Both the position numbers and the translations under genes were made by a program. The notes below the pieces were generated by a model. It was not told the DNA's origin. It saw only the letters and a program-made list of their open reading frames with translations, and searched no databases. Shown piece by piece: positions 17,307 to 26,800 of a stretch of DNA of 64,000 bases. Positions within the stretch are counted from its first letter, which is position 1. Every line of letters begins with the position of its first letter. The stretch is from the NCBI RefSeq assembly GCF_013618635.1, contig NZ_JABLSJ010000006.1:62001-126000 (forward strand), read 5' to 3'. Origin of the DNA: Thalassobacillus sp. CUG 92003 (GTDB lineage: Bacteria; Bacillota; Bacilli; Bacillales; Halobacillaceae).

Positions 17307-17669
17307 TTAATGAGCAATGGTCCTTAGAAGGCTGTCGTTAAGGAGTTTTATTTTTATGGCCAGTGCGCCCCACTGTTTTTCATCATTGTTTGTATAGGTT
17401 TTATACGTATCGTTTAACAAGGACTCAAGTGATTGCTCGTTAGAAACCATTCCTAAATCCGAGTAGAGCGTTTTGAAATTAGGGTACGGAATAAGATCCA
17501 ACACTTCTACCATAAGGGTTTCTATATAAGGTGCTGTTTTTGTAAATTCGATTTGATCGCCTTTACGGAGTCTTTTTCGTTTTTGATCGTTCAGTCTGAT
17601 TTCATAAGATTTTTCCCCTGATCGTATTTCACGAAACGGCTCGTCATGTAATCTCATGAAATGAATCAT
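17307..17669 (-). CDS. ASCH-domain protein
   Basis: A 120-residue ASCH/PUA-like protein: MRLHDEPFREIRSGEKSYEIRLNDQKRKRLRKGDQIEF is the domain opening, with the Lys/Glu and Arg residues of the presumed RNA- or nucleoside-binding groove. Some relatives (YqfB) are amidohydrolases acting on N4-acetylcytidine, so a similar role is possible but unproven. GGAG lies ten bases before the ATG. Confidence 0.75.
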   Translation of the reverse strand: MIHFMRLHDEPFREIRSGEKSYEIRLNDQKRKRLRKGDQIEFTKTAPYIETLMVEVLDLIPYPNFKTLYSDLGMVSNEQSLESLLNDTYKTYTNNDEKQWGALAIKIKLLNDSLLRTIAH

Positions 17670-17694
17670 GCATGGTTAACTCCTTTCAAAGAGG

Positions 17695-17735
17695 AATGAA
17701 CCAAAGAGTGTCATAAATGACACACCCGGCTCATT
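17695..17735 (-). terminator. Compound hairpin between dat and the ASCH gene
   Basis: Nested arms AATGA-CC/GG-TCATT outside and GTGTCAT/ATGACAC inside. No strong T tract follows, so it may be a weak terminator or processing site. Confidence 0.45.
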
Positions 17736-17744
17736 TCAAAAACC

Positions 17745-18635
17745 CTAATTTGTACCAGGTACGGAATTTGGTACGGAATTTACAGTGATGCCTGCGTCTT
17801 GTTCGTAGGCTTGTTGGAGCGTTTGGGTGATTGGCCCTGGTTTGGCTCCGTTGATGAGCTTGCCGTCTACTTTTACGATAGGCATTACTTCAGCTGTGCT
17901 GCTCGTAAGGAAGATTTCGTCAGCTAGCTGGATATCTTCAACTTGGAAAGCTTCTTCAATGAAAGGGATGCCCAGATCCTTACAAAATTGTTCGACACGC
18001 ATGCGGACGCACCCGTGTAAAATGTTTTCTTTAGCCGGATGGGTATATACGTGCCCATTCTTCACCAGATAAACGTTAGAAGAACTGCACTCCGTTACGG
18101 TGCCATTCTTATGTAGAATAGCTTCGAAACTGCCCTCTTCCATCGCGGTTTGTTTAGCAAGCACGTTCGGGAGCAAATTCAAACTTTTGATATAGCACAA
18201 ATCCCAGCGAACATCATCGTGGATAATGGCTGAGACACCTTGGTCCATCCATTCACGTTTACGTGGAAAGTCCTGCACATACGCATAGAAGTTCGGATCG
18301 ACCCCGACTGGGAAGGTGTGATCTCTGGCGGCCGAACCACGGGTCAATTGCAAATAAACCTTTGCATCCTCGGCCACCTGATTTTTTTCTAGTAATTTAT
18401 GCAATTGTTCGATTAACTGCTGCTTTTTAAACGGAACGTTAATTTTTATCGCATCTGCTGATCGATACAGACGATCAACGTGTTCGTTCAATAAATAATA
18501 ATGTCCTTCGTATATACGGATGACTTCATACACGCCATCCCCAAATTGCAGTCCCCGTTCTTCAAACGGGTATGTCAGTTCATCGTTTTTGCAAAAATCG
18601 TTTTCTGTCAACACAAATGGTTTGACACTCATCAT
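17745..18635 (-). CDS. dat: D-amino acid transaminase
   Basis: A PLP enzyme of fold class IV, 296 residues, interconverting D-alanine and D-glutamate precursors for the cell wall. The PLP lysine is Lys150 in CYIKSLNLLPNVLAK; EERGLQFGDGVYEV and ECSSSNVYLV are further family blocks. GGGAG lies five bases before the ATG at 18635 (a second ATG follows at once); the GTG at 18650 includes the ribosome site. The C-terminal tail (NSVPNSVPGTN) is coded by a GTACC-type short repeat and looks like an added extension. Confidence 0.88.
   Translation of the reverse strand: MMSVKPFVLTENDFCKNDELTYPFEERGLQFGDGVYEVIRIYEGHYYLLNEHVDRLYRSADAIKINVPFKKQQLIEQLHKLLEKNQVAEDAKVYLQLTRGSAARDHTFPVGVDPNFYAYVQDFPRKREWMDQGVSAIIHDDVRWDLCYIKSLNLLPNVLAKQTAMEEGSFEAILHKNGTVTECSSSNVYLVKNGHVYTHPAKENILHGCVRMRVEQFCKDLGIPFIEEAFQVEDIQLADEIFLTSSTAEVMPIVKVDGKLINGAKPGPITQTLQQAYEQDAGITVNSVPNSVPGTN
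17752..17762. repeat. GTACCWGGTAC palindrome, copy 3, inside dat
   Basis: GTACCAGGTAC with an adjacent partial duplicate (GGTACGGAATTT) forms the last codons of dat. Confidence 0.6.
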
Positions 18636-18779
18636 ATCTTCTCCCTTCACAATCCAACTTTACCTTTGAACTAGTGTATCAAAAATATAGCAAAATATGG
18701 CCGCATATTGAAGATTCATTTTATAATAGGGCTTTTGGTCAGATTCCTTCGTTGCGCACCGAACGTCCTACCCTCAGGT

Positions 18780-19520
18780 TCATGTTTTTTCATGAAACTC
18801 AGACGGCGCATCAGAAACAAGTGTACCAATATTCTGCCCTTCACACAGCGATCTCATAATGCCTTTGTGATCAAAATTGAAAATGTGGACCGGAAGATCA
18901 TGGTCGCGTGCTAACAAGAGGGCGGATTGATCCATAACTTGAATATCGTTCATTAAGATATCATTATAATTCAGTTTCCCATAAAGCTTAGCTTCTCTGT
19001 CCTCCAGCGGATCGGCTGAATAGACACCATCCACACCCTGCTTCGCAGCAAGTATGGCATCACATTGAAGTTCAATCCCCCGTTGCACAGCAGGGTAATC
19101 AGTCGTGACGAAAGGCTGCCCATTCCCCCCTGCACAAATGACGACATACCCCTTATCCAAATGATGCATGGCTTTCAATCGTATATATGGCTCTGCTACC
19201 GAACTGATCGGGATCGAGGTCATGACACGGACTTCCCGTTCTGTCTTACTTTTCAGAACCCCGCGCAGCATGAGACTGTTAATCACCGTTCCCATTGTTC
19301 CGATATTATCCGCTTCCACACGATCGATCCCCCACGCATCCGCTGTACGGCCTCTGAAAATATTGCCGCCACCTATGACAATGGCGACCTCCACACCCGA
19401 GTCAACTAATTGAAGAATTTCATCGGCGATGTGGCCCAAATTATTATGATCAAAATTGTTTTGGCCATCTCCCGCAAGAGCGCCTCCACTTAATTTCAAT
19501 ATGACGCGTTGATATCTCAT
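18780..19520 (-). CDS. pyrH: Stand-alone UMP kinase paralogue
   Basis: A 246-residue amino-acid-kinase-fold protein clearly related to PyrH, which phosphorylates UMP to UDP: GGGNIFRG (residues 50-57), VAEPYIRLKAMHHLDKG, TTDYPAVQRGIEL and GVDGVYSADP. It is not beside rpsB-tsf-frr, where the housekeeping pyrH sits, so it is probably a second copy (inference). The opening KLSGGALAG differs from the usual KLSGEALAG, and the middle (KSKTEREVRVMTSIPI) is divergent. It is preceded by a promoter, a 23-codon leader frame and a terminator, an attenuator layout. AGGAGG precedes the ATG at a normal distance. Confidence 0.85.
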   Translation of the reverse strand: MRYQRVILKLSGGALAGDGQNNFDHNNLGHIADEILQLVDSGVEVAIVIGGGNIFRGRTADAWGIDRVEADNIGTMGTVINSLMLRGVLKSKTEREVRVMTSIPISSVAEPYIRLKAMHHLDKGYVVICAGGNGQPFVTTDYPAVQRGIELQCDAILAAKQGVDGVYSADPLEDREAKLYGKLNYNDILMNDIQVMDQSALLLARDHDLPVHIFNFDHKGIMRSLCEGQNIGTLVSDAPSEFHEKT

Positions 19521-19543
19521 AGATTATCCTCCTTCTATGGCCT

Positions 19544-19576
19544 AAAAAAAGAGCACAGACGCCGAGGTCTATGCTC
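19544..19576 (-). terminator. Attenuator terminator upstream of the UMP kinase gene
   Basis: On the minus strand: arms GAGCATAGAC and GTCTGTGCTC (one wobble pair), loop CTCGGC, then a run of seven T. It lies between the promoter and the pyrH start, 24 bases before the start codon, so transcription must read through it. Confidence 0.88.
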
Positions 19577-19640
19577 CCAATAAAAAAGAACGGGAAACGA
19601 TACGTTGATTTTGCTTCAGACAACTGTTTGTGTATGTCAT
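19569..19640 (-). CDS. Leader peptide of the UMP kinase attenuator
   Basis: A 23-codon frame beginning MTYTNSCLKQNQRI and ending SFLLGA. GGAGG lies eight bases before the ATG at 19640; two further ATG codons directly upstream (19643, 19646) are in frame. The TAG stop is inside the 5' arm of the terminator, so a ribosome at or near the stop would block the hairpin. This geometry is that of ribosome-controlled attenuators. The inducing signal is unknown. Confidence 0.65.
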   Translation of the reverse strand: MTYTNSCLKQNQRIVSRSFLLGA

Positions 19641-19677
19641 CATCATCGCCTCCATCGTCCTTGCATTTGTTTTTACT

Positions 19678-19705
19678 ATTGTATCATATGCTCAATCAGT
19701 TGCAA
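19678..19705 (-). promoter_or_regulatory. Promoter of the leader-UMP kinase unit
   Basis: On the minus strand TTGCAA and TACAAT are separated by 16 bases, with the extended -10 TG before TACAAT. It lies about 25 bases upstream of the leader's ribosome site. Confidence 0.6.
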
Positions 19706-19729
19706 TGCCCCCTCAATCTTCTCCCCTTT

Positions 19730-20281
19730 TTATCGGATCTTTACACCTGTACTGAATAACGGCGTAGCAGATGGTTTCAACTCTCTCGCTGTCTCCGTGG
19801 ACTTCTTCGGATAAAAAATGAACTCCAGTTCTTCGATTGATGCGATATCATGCACGCCCTGAAGCTTGACATATTGGAATATCTCAAACGTTCCTTTGCT
19901 GTAAGAAAGCGTTTCTCCCTGATAAAGGTTCCCCTGCTCATCTTTTGCCGTTACATAATAATTTACAACGTGATCGGTGCGATCCCATTGCTTGTCCTCT
20001 TGATGGAAAGCATTCCACCGGTTGTACCAAATTCCAAAATACATAGCCTCCTGCGTTCCATACACGTCACCAATTGATATGCCTGTTTGTTCTACTTGAT
20101 GTTCGCCATGTGTTAAATGCACGAGTTGACTCTCGCGAACGGTTGTCTTAGCATCAATCGGAAGTACTTCCCCCGCTTTCAGCTGATTGATTTGTCTGTT
20201 ATCCTCATAAAACCAGTAACCGAACGTTAGTAAAACGAGAAACAAAGCCACCGCCACATATATTTTCACTATGCCCACCAT
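19730..20281 (-). CDS. Membrane-anchored extracytoplasmic protein of unknown function
   Basis: A 183-residue protein with one N-terminal hydrophobic anchor (VALFLVLLTFGYWFY) and a soluble outer domain rich in Tyr, Gln and His. It has no lipobox, cysteine or recognisable catalytic motif. The ATG at 20281 has no good ribosome site; a GTG at 20269, giving MKIYVAVALF, follows GGTGGG and may be the real start. It ends just upstream of the UMP kinase promoter. I do not recognise the family. Confidence 0.6.
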   Translation of the reverse strand: MVGIVKIYVAVALFLVLLTFGYWFYEDNRQINQLKAGEVLPIDAKTTVRESQLVHLTHGEHQVEQTGISIGDVYGTQEAMYFGIWYNRWNAFHQEDKQWDRTDHVVNYYVTAKDEQGNLYQGETLSYSKGTFEIFQYVKLQGVHDIASIEELEFIFYPKKSTETARELKPSATPLFSTGVKIR

Positions 20282-20384
20282 CCATAATTAGCGTTTATAC
20301 ATAAATTCGAGATTAGAATGGTTTATTCCTTTCCATACTTTTACCTATTTACATATATTTCTCAATAATATGGCTGTTGTGTAA

Positions 20385-20425
20385 CCAAAAAAATTACCCT
20401 CCATCGTTAGGAAGGTAATTTTTTT
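20385..20425 (-). terminator. Terminator of trxB
   Basis: Arms AAAAAATTACC and GGTAATTTTTT; A- and T-runs on both sides make it active in either direction. Confidence 0.7.
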
Positions 20426-20429
20426 CGTC

Positions 20430-21383
20430 TTATAAACTTTGGCTCCAATCGAGCGCAGCCTGACCTTCTAAATAACGTTCGCAGTCCATCGCAGCCATGC
20501 AGCCTGTTCCAGCAGCTGTCACCGCTTGGCGGTATTTGCTGTCCTGTACATCACCGCAGGCAAACAGGCCTGGGATATTAGTATCTGTCGTACCTGGCGT
20601 AACGAGAATATAACCCGCTTCGTCAGTATCGACTTTACCTTGGACAAAGTCTGTATTTGGACGATGACCGATTGCAACGAATACGCCATCCGTTTCAATT
20701 GTCTCTTCGGCTCCCGTTTCATTGTCCTTCACTTTCACACCCGAAACCTTCATCCCATCAGACACAACTTCAACCGGCGTTTTATTTAAACTCCAATTGA
20801 TTGTGTCGTTGTTTCGAGCCCGATCCTGCATAATTTTAGACGCGCGTAGTTCGTGACGACGGTGGATAATTCTTACTTCACTCGCAAATTTCGTTAGGAA
20901 ATTCGCCTCTTCCATCGCAGAATCGCCGCCACCAATTATGACGACCTTTTTCCCTTTAAAGAAGAACCCATCACACGTCGCACATGTGCTGACACCTTTA
21001 CCGATGTTCTCACGTTCTCCCGGAATTTCTAACAGTTTGGCCGTCGCGCCCGTCGAAACAATCAACGTTTCAGCTTCGATTTCGCCCAATTCATCAACAG
21101 CGAGTTTGAACGGCCGGTTGTTGACATCCACTTCGGTGACCCAGCCACGCTTGAACGTAGCGCCAAAACGTTCAGCTTGTTTTTTCATATTATCCATTAA
21201 TTCAGGCCCCATGATGCCATCCGGGAACCCAGGGTAGTTCTCAACTTCAGTTGTCAATGTCAATTGACCTCCAGGCTCAGGCCCTTCAATCACTAGCGGT
21301 TCCATATTGGCCCTTGCCAAATATACAGCAGCAGTCAAGCCTGCTGGACCGGTTCCGAGAATAACCGTTTTGTAACTCATCAT
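20430..21383 (-). CDS. trxB: Thioredoxin reductase
   Basis: A 317-residue FAD/NADPH enzyme that reduces thioredoxin. FAD-binding GTGPAGLTAAVYLARA opens the protein, the redox disulfide is CATC (Cys134/Cys137), NADPH-binding GGGDSAMEEA follows, and GLFACGDV closes the FAD site. ATG at 21383 follows AAAGGAGG; the longer frame to 21410 lacks support. It lies just downstream of arsC, whose enzyme needs reduced thioredoxin, but a gap of almost 200 bases argues against strict cotranscription. Confidence 0.92.
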   Translation of the reverse strand: MMSYKTVILGTGPAGLTAAVYLARANMEPLVIEGPEPGGQLTLTTEVENYPGFPDGIMGPELMDNMKKQAERFGATFKRGWVTEVDVNNRPFKLAVDELGEIEAETLIVSTGATAKLLEIPGERENIGKGVSTCATCDGFFFKGKKVVIIGGGDSAMEEANFLTKFASEVRIIHRRHELRASKIMQDRARNNDTINWSLNKTPVEVVSDGMKVSGVKVKDNETGAEETIETDGVFVAIGHRPNTDFVQGKVDTDEAGYILVTPGTTDTNIPGLFACGDVQDSKYRQAVTAAGTGCMAAMDCERYLEGQAALDWSQSL

Positions 21384-21576
21384 CGTTTCCTCCTTTACCG
21401 AAAAACTCATGCTAATTATTCATACCGTACCCCATTTGCCCCTTATTCATCCCGTTATGAAGGTTGAACATGCAACACCTTGCCAACAAGACGATTTATT
21501 ACAGGGCAACGAGTTTATACGTAACACAATACTGATGGTATAAAACATTTGACGCGTTAATCAAAGTATATGCTTA

Positions 21577-21999
21577 TCAGGTTTCATCGTTTGCAAACTG
21601 TTCGATTCGCTCAGCGATCTCATCCCGAACGCGTTGAAAGACGGCCCATTGTTCTTCTTCTGTGCCTTCTGCTTTCGCTGGGTCATCAACTCCCCAGTGA
21701 AAACGCGTGACATGCGGCGGTGTAATCGGACATTTATCATTCGCGTCCCCACAGAGTGTAATCGCATAAGCTGCGTTATTCAACGTATCTAAATCAATCA
21801 CATCGGATGTTTGATCAGATATATCAATCCCACGTTCTTCCATCGCTTTGACGGCTTTCGGATTCAGCCCGTGGGCTTCTATACCTGCGGATAACACCTC
21901 ATATTGATCACCCAGGATATTTTTTCCTAGCCCTTCTGCCATTTGACTTCGGCAGGAATTACCGGTACACAAAAAGTAAATTACAGGTTTTTGCGACAT
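21577..21999 (-). CDS. arsC: Thioredoxin-coupled arsenate reductase
   Basis: A 140-residue enzyme of the low-molecular-weight phosphatase fold, reducing arsenate to arsenite. The P-loop is CTGNSCRS with nucleophile Cys11; the relay cysteines Cys83 and Cys90 are in LCGDANDKC, as in the B. subtilis and Staphylococcus type that uses thioredoxin. It is last in arsR-arsB-arsC. Just after its stop lies a half-site similar to the ars operator (GATAAGCATATACTT). Confidence 0.93.
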   Translation of the reverse strand: MSQKPVIYFLCTGNSCRSQMAEGLGKNILGDQYEVLSAGIEAHGLNPKAVKAMEERGIDISDQTSDVIDLDTLNNAAYAITLCGDANDKCPITPPHVTRFHWGVDDPAKAEGTEEEQWAVFQRVRDEIAERIEQFANDET

Positions 22000-22050
22000 G
22001 ATGCATTCCCCTTCCTCATAAATATTAAAATATAACGTCCAACTTCTGAT

Positions 22051-23346
22051 TTATATCAACAACAACCAGAGATACAGCCCTGTCAATGTGATAAATAAGG
22101 TCGGTACTGTTAAAATGACCCCTACCTTAAAATAATATCCCCACGAAATCTTCACACCTTTTAACGACAGGACATGGAGCCAAAGCAGAGTGGCTAACGA
22201 GCCGATCGGGGTAATTTTCGGCCCCAAGTCGGAACCAATCACGTTGGCATAAATCAAGGCTTCACGCATCGTACCTGAGGTGTCTGTTTCAGCAATTGCA
22301 AGTGCATCAATCATCACGGTCGGCATGTTATTCATAACAGATGATAGGATTGCCGCTATAAAACCCATCGATAAGGTGCCGACGAATAAACCAGAATCTG
22401 CTGCCGTTTGGATTACGTCTGCTAGTACATCCGTCAAGCCGGCATTTCGAAGTCCGTAAACAACAACATACATACCTACAGAGAAAAAAACAATCGCCCA
22501 CGGCGCCCCTTTTACCACCTTGGTCGTTTCAACAGCAGCACTCTTTCGCGCCATTGCTAAGAAAAACAAGGCAATAATGCCTGCAATGATTGAAACCGGT
22601 ACGGAAATGAATTCACTCAAAAAGTAACCCACTAACAGTAAAGCCAATACGAGCCAAGATAAGCGAAACATTTTATGATCTTGAATGGCACCTTTTGGCT
22701 GTTTAAGCTGAGTAAGGTCATACTCACCGGGAATACTCTTTCGGAAAAACAACCAGAGAACAAGAATACTGGCGCCAAGTGAAAAAAGGTTCGGCACAAT
22801 CATTCGTGAAGCGTATTCGACAAATCCAATATCAAAAAAGTCGGCTGACACGATATTAACGAGGTTACTCACAATCAAAGGCAACGATGTCGTATCTGCA
22901 ATAAAACCGCTCGCCATGATAAACGGCAAAATCATCGACTCTTTGAAATTCAGATTCCGTACCATAGCAAGAACGATCGGTGTAAGAATCAGAGCAGCTC
23001 CATCATTTGCGAACAAAGCCGCCACCACGGCTCCAAGCAGCGTGACATAAATGAACATTCTAACCCCATTGCCTTTTGCAATTCGTGCCATATGTAGAGC
23101 TGACCATTCAAAGAATCCGATCTCGTCTAATATTAAAGAAATAATGATAATGGCTACAAATGCGAGCGTTGCATTCCATACGATCCCTGTCACCGTTACG
23201 ACATCCTGAAAATCTACGACCCCCGCTATTAAAGCAAGCAAAGCCCCCCCGCACGCGGACCAGCCAATCCCTAACTTTTTAGGCTGCCATATGACGAGAA
23301 TGAGCGTAAGTACAAATATACTTATAGCGACTAACACAGAACTCAA
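22051..23346 (-). CDS. arsB: Arsenite efflux permease ArsB
   Basis: A 431-residue permease with about 12 membrane segments, ArsB/NhaD-like superfamily. Conserved stretches include [54 protein letters not shown] and [19 protein letters not shown]. It exports arsenite, alone or with an ATPase; no arsA is present. The start is TTG at 23346, eight bases after GGAGG. It lies 14 bases after arsR. Confidence 0.92.
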   Translation of the reverse strand: MSSVLVAISIFVLTLILVIWQPKKLGIGWSACGGALLALIAGVVDFQDVVTVTGIVWNATLAFVAIIIISLILDEIGFFEWSALHMARIAKGNGVRMFIYVTLLGAVVAALFANDGAALILTPIVLAMVRNLNFKESMILPFIMASGFIADTTSLPLIVSNLVNIVSADFFDIGFVEYASRMIVPNLFSLGASILVLWLFFRKSIPGEYDLTQLKQPKGAIQDHKMFRLSWLVLALLLVGYFLSEFISVPVSIIAGIIALFFLAMARKSAAVETTKVVKGAPWAIVFFSVGMYVVVYGLRNAGLTDVLADVIQTAADSGLFVGTLSMGFIAAILSSVMNNMPTVMIDALAIAETDTSGTMREALIYANVIGSDLGPKITPIGSLATLLWLHVLSLKGVKISWGYYFKVGVILTVPTLFITLTGLYLWLLLI

Positions 23347-23360
23347 TTATTATCCCTCCA

Positions 23361-23705
23361 TCAATCACACTGAATACGTTTACCGGCTTTCTCCAGTGTT
23401 GCAATCTTTTCTTTTTGATCCGGCATGTGCTGAAGAATCTCCGAGATTAAATCAAAGGCTTCATGTTCCGTATTCAGCTTATAGAACATCCATTGTCCTT
23501 TGCGTTGTTCTTTTATCATTCCCGCATCCCTTAACTTTCTCAAGTGCTGGCTCACAGCGGGCTGACTCATCTGCAGAACTTCCACAAACTCACAGACACA
23601 GCATTCATTATCTTTCAATAAACCCACAATCGTTAACCTGGATTTATCACCAAGCAGCTTTAACGCAATGGCAACTTGCTCGACGTTGATCTCTGTCTTT
23701 TCCAT
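23361..23705 (-). CDS. arsR: ArsR repressor of the ars operon
   Basis: A 114-residue winged-helix repressor. The arsenite-binding cysteines are in ECCVCEF (Cys35, Cys36, Cys38), next to the recognition helix MSQPAVSQHLRKLRDAGMI. It releases its operator on binding As(III). The gene is first in its operon, so it is autoregulated by the palindrome in its own promoter. AAAGGAGG precedes the ATG. Confidence 0.93.
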   Translation of the reverse strand: MEKTEINVEQVAIALKLLGDKSRLTIVGLLKDNECCVCEFVEVLQMSQPAVSQHLRKLRDAGMIKEQRKGQWMFYKLNTEHEAFDLISEILQHMPDQKEKIATLEKAGKRIQCD

Positions 23706-23728
23706 TGCAGCACCTCCTTTTCCACATC

Positions 23729-23757
23729 ATTATATAAGCATATGCTTATAAATGCAA
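23729..23757 (-). promoter_or_regulatory. ars promoter with palindromic ArsR operator
   Basis: On the minus strand TTGCAT and TATAAT are 17 bases apart, and the spacer holds the perfect 18-bp palindrome TATAAGCATATGCTTATA (23733-23750). Repressor binding would exclude RNA polymerase. Confidence 0.85.
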
Positions 23758-23880
23758 CAGATTAAACCCTATAAAACTTTTAGAGTCAAAAGCCGTCATT
23801 GAAGAGGGGGGGTCAATTCCCTCTCCAATAACGTCTGACTGACTATTCATTACCTACTCACACAGGACACCACAGCGCGT

Positions 23881-26800
23881 TTAATTCCAATTTCTAAAAG
23901 AACGAAGCCATCCCTTCACTTTACTTTCTAGTTTGCTTTGGCTATCTTCACCCTTTTGTTTCCGCCACTCATTGTAGCTGGCCACACTAATTAACGCAGA
24001 ACCTGCAATCAGCAAGTAGACCCACCAGGGCATGTTACCCCAATACGGATTTGTCTGGTACATCACGTTAAAGATCAGCACACCCATTCCGACGAAGAAA
24101 TAGGATTTAATGCGGTGCTGCATGCCTGAAACCATAGATACGAGAGATAAAAATCCAATGATAATAGCATCCCACACGGTATGGCTTTCAATGGCATCAC
24201 TCACCAGATAGGCAGCAACACATAAGAGGATCACTAATTGCACATATCCCGTGATTCGGGGGTGCGCTCGCCACGTCCATAGACTTAATGCGATTGTGAC
24301 ACCTATAACGGGAAGCGCTACCGCTTCAGCTTCTAATAACGCGGGAACGTACTGGATATACGCTTCTAGCAACACATAATAGGCCGACAAGACACTCAAT
24401 ACAGTAAAAGTTGATAACGTGTGCTGTACAATCAAATGAGGCGTCCTTTTTCGGTTTGTTCCAAACCAGATTGCCATTGCTATACAGATTAACACGTTAT
24501 ACCATGCGGACATATCTGGCGTAACGAACGTAAACGTATAGCATATATACAACAAGCCTGACAATGCATACCAATCGAGCTGTACAAACTTTTGATCCGT
24601 TACGTTATACAAACGAGCACCTGCGACTAAGCCCCCTATGAGTAATAGAACACCAACTGTAAGGTTCATGGAGAATAAAACGAATGGCTCTAATTGAGGC
24701 CGCAGTTGTTCAAAAGCCGCCAACATGGCCAACAAAGGGATCACATTGATAATGGTCCACTGCCGTTTATGGAGCAAGAACAGATTCAGTACGATGAACA
24801 GAAGCACTGGTAGAATGTCGACCATTTCGAATGCGTTATGGGTGATGATAAAAGCATAGAGCCCATAAAGGGAAAACGGAATAGTAAAGAATGTCATGCG
24901 CCGTTGCCAGCTAGGGCCAACCCAGAACCAAACAGTAGTCATCAAGATGCTTGAAATCAACCACACATATGCTTCCGGTACAGGTGCGAATACTGTATAA
25001 AACTGGAGTAAAACCGCAACAATGAATGGCACCAGGGCAAGACCCGCATACAAAAATGCATAGGTTTGCCACATCCGTTTCGCTTTGCCTGAACTAAGCA
25101 CATAGATGAGCAACGGTCCTGCAAGGATTGCTGGATGACTCGCCTGGGAAATGAATTGAGTAAGGAAGAAAACAGCGAGCCAAATCAGTTGAACTGAATG
25201 ACCGATCCAGAAGAAATAAGGTTTTAAACCAGGTATTATTTTGCCCGGCCCAATCACGCTCCCCATAAGTACAATAATTGAGCCGTATAAATAATATAAA
25301 ACCGATTGAGTGGTTTCAAACTGTAACGGGCTGAGTAATGATACATAAAACGCAAGTAATGTGAAGGCAACAGCAAGCCAAAAAATGTTCATTTTCGTCC
25401 GATAAACGAGCCAGACGAGCACGCCAATTCCTGTAAATAATAGAGCGGAACGAATAATTTCTATCTCTGGCGCAATCGAGAATAATAATAACATGCTATA
25501 CACATACGTACATTGACCAATATAAAACGTGGCGTTAGACAATGCTTGTTCCCGGAGGTAATACCATCCAATACTCACTGCCAGCAATGCGATTCCTGAT
25601 ACAGCGAGGTATGTGGCCAGCGTAATGTGCTCCCAACGCCCATTCATTCCAATCAATTCTGGAGATAAAGCTAGTAGCGCCAGCAGCCAGCTTATTGGAA
25701 TTCCCCACTCCGCCAGTTGTTTATCCCAGTACGTTCTGTAATAGGTATGAACCAAATAAAGCACGCCACCCAATAAAGCGAGCAATGTCGCTGAGTTGTA
25801 AGTATCACTTAAGTAAATGGCTGAACCCGTACTGATGAAGCATGCTGCGAGAGACAAGTAGTAAGTGCTCGATTTAACGGCTGCCAAAAATGTATAGTTC
25901 AGTTTGAGGCCGACGCTTATGAATAGACCAGCGCTATAAAGGAACATGTAAACGTCTAGGTCAATCGGTTCATGCAGCACATTCCAACTCTGAAACCCTG
26001 CAGCTAACAGAAATAAGGGAGCTAAATAGCGAAAGACCTTTTCATACGTAATCGTTGCTAAGTATATAAAATTACCTGCAACTACGACATAAGCCACCAA
26101 CAGCAAACCGCTATCCTCGCCTGCCCGCAGGAGCAATCCTTGGTAACTGACAAAGATAAAAGCCAGGAGTGAGACTGCCCCACTCATATACCGGAACATT
26201 CTATCGACAAATCCATCGTTTTGATCAAGGAGTGAAAAACCGATGAATACGACTCCTACTGCAGCATATAAAACCAAATCTACTGAGCTGAGGGGCGAAA
26301 AGTGCACGACCTCATATATGCCATAAACAAATAAAGCAGAAAAAACGAATTGATATTCTTTTGTCTGATAGACATAAACCATCGCCATATAAATGGCAGA
26401 AGTCAACAACAAATTGAAACCGAAAAACAACTCTGTTTGATAAAACAACAGCATAAGTAATGTTGAAACAATCAGATTCAACTGGGCATACAGTGGTAAT
26501 TCATTGATAAACAATTCCAGCCACTTCTCATGCTTCAAACGATGGTAACCAAATAATAGTCCCCCGTTAAACAACATAAGCAGCAGGTAAAATGAATCAA
26601 CCGGCACACCGATCGCACCAATTGCAAAACCTATTGTTAACGTGAGGAACAAAAAAGAGATCCAAACAAATAAACGTGAAGCATGTTTACACGCATTCCT
26701 AATATAGAGAGGCAGAGAAGCAACTGTCCCGAGCACGCCCAACATATAACGCCCTTCTCCAGTCAAGGATAGGTAACGCCCTAATAATTCAAAATAACCC

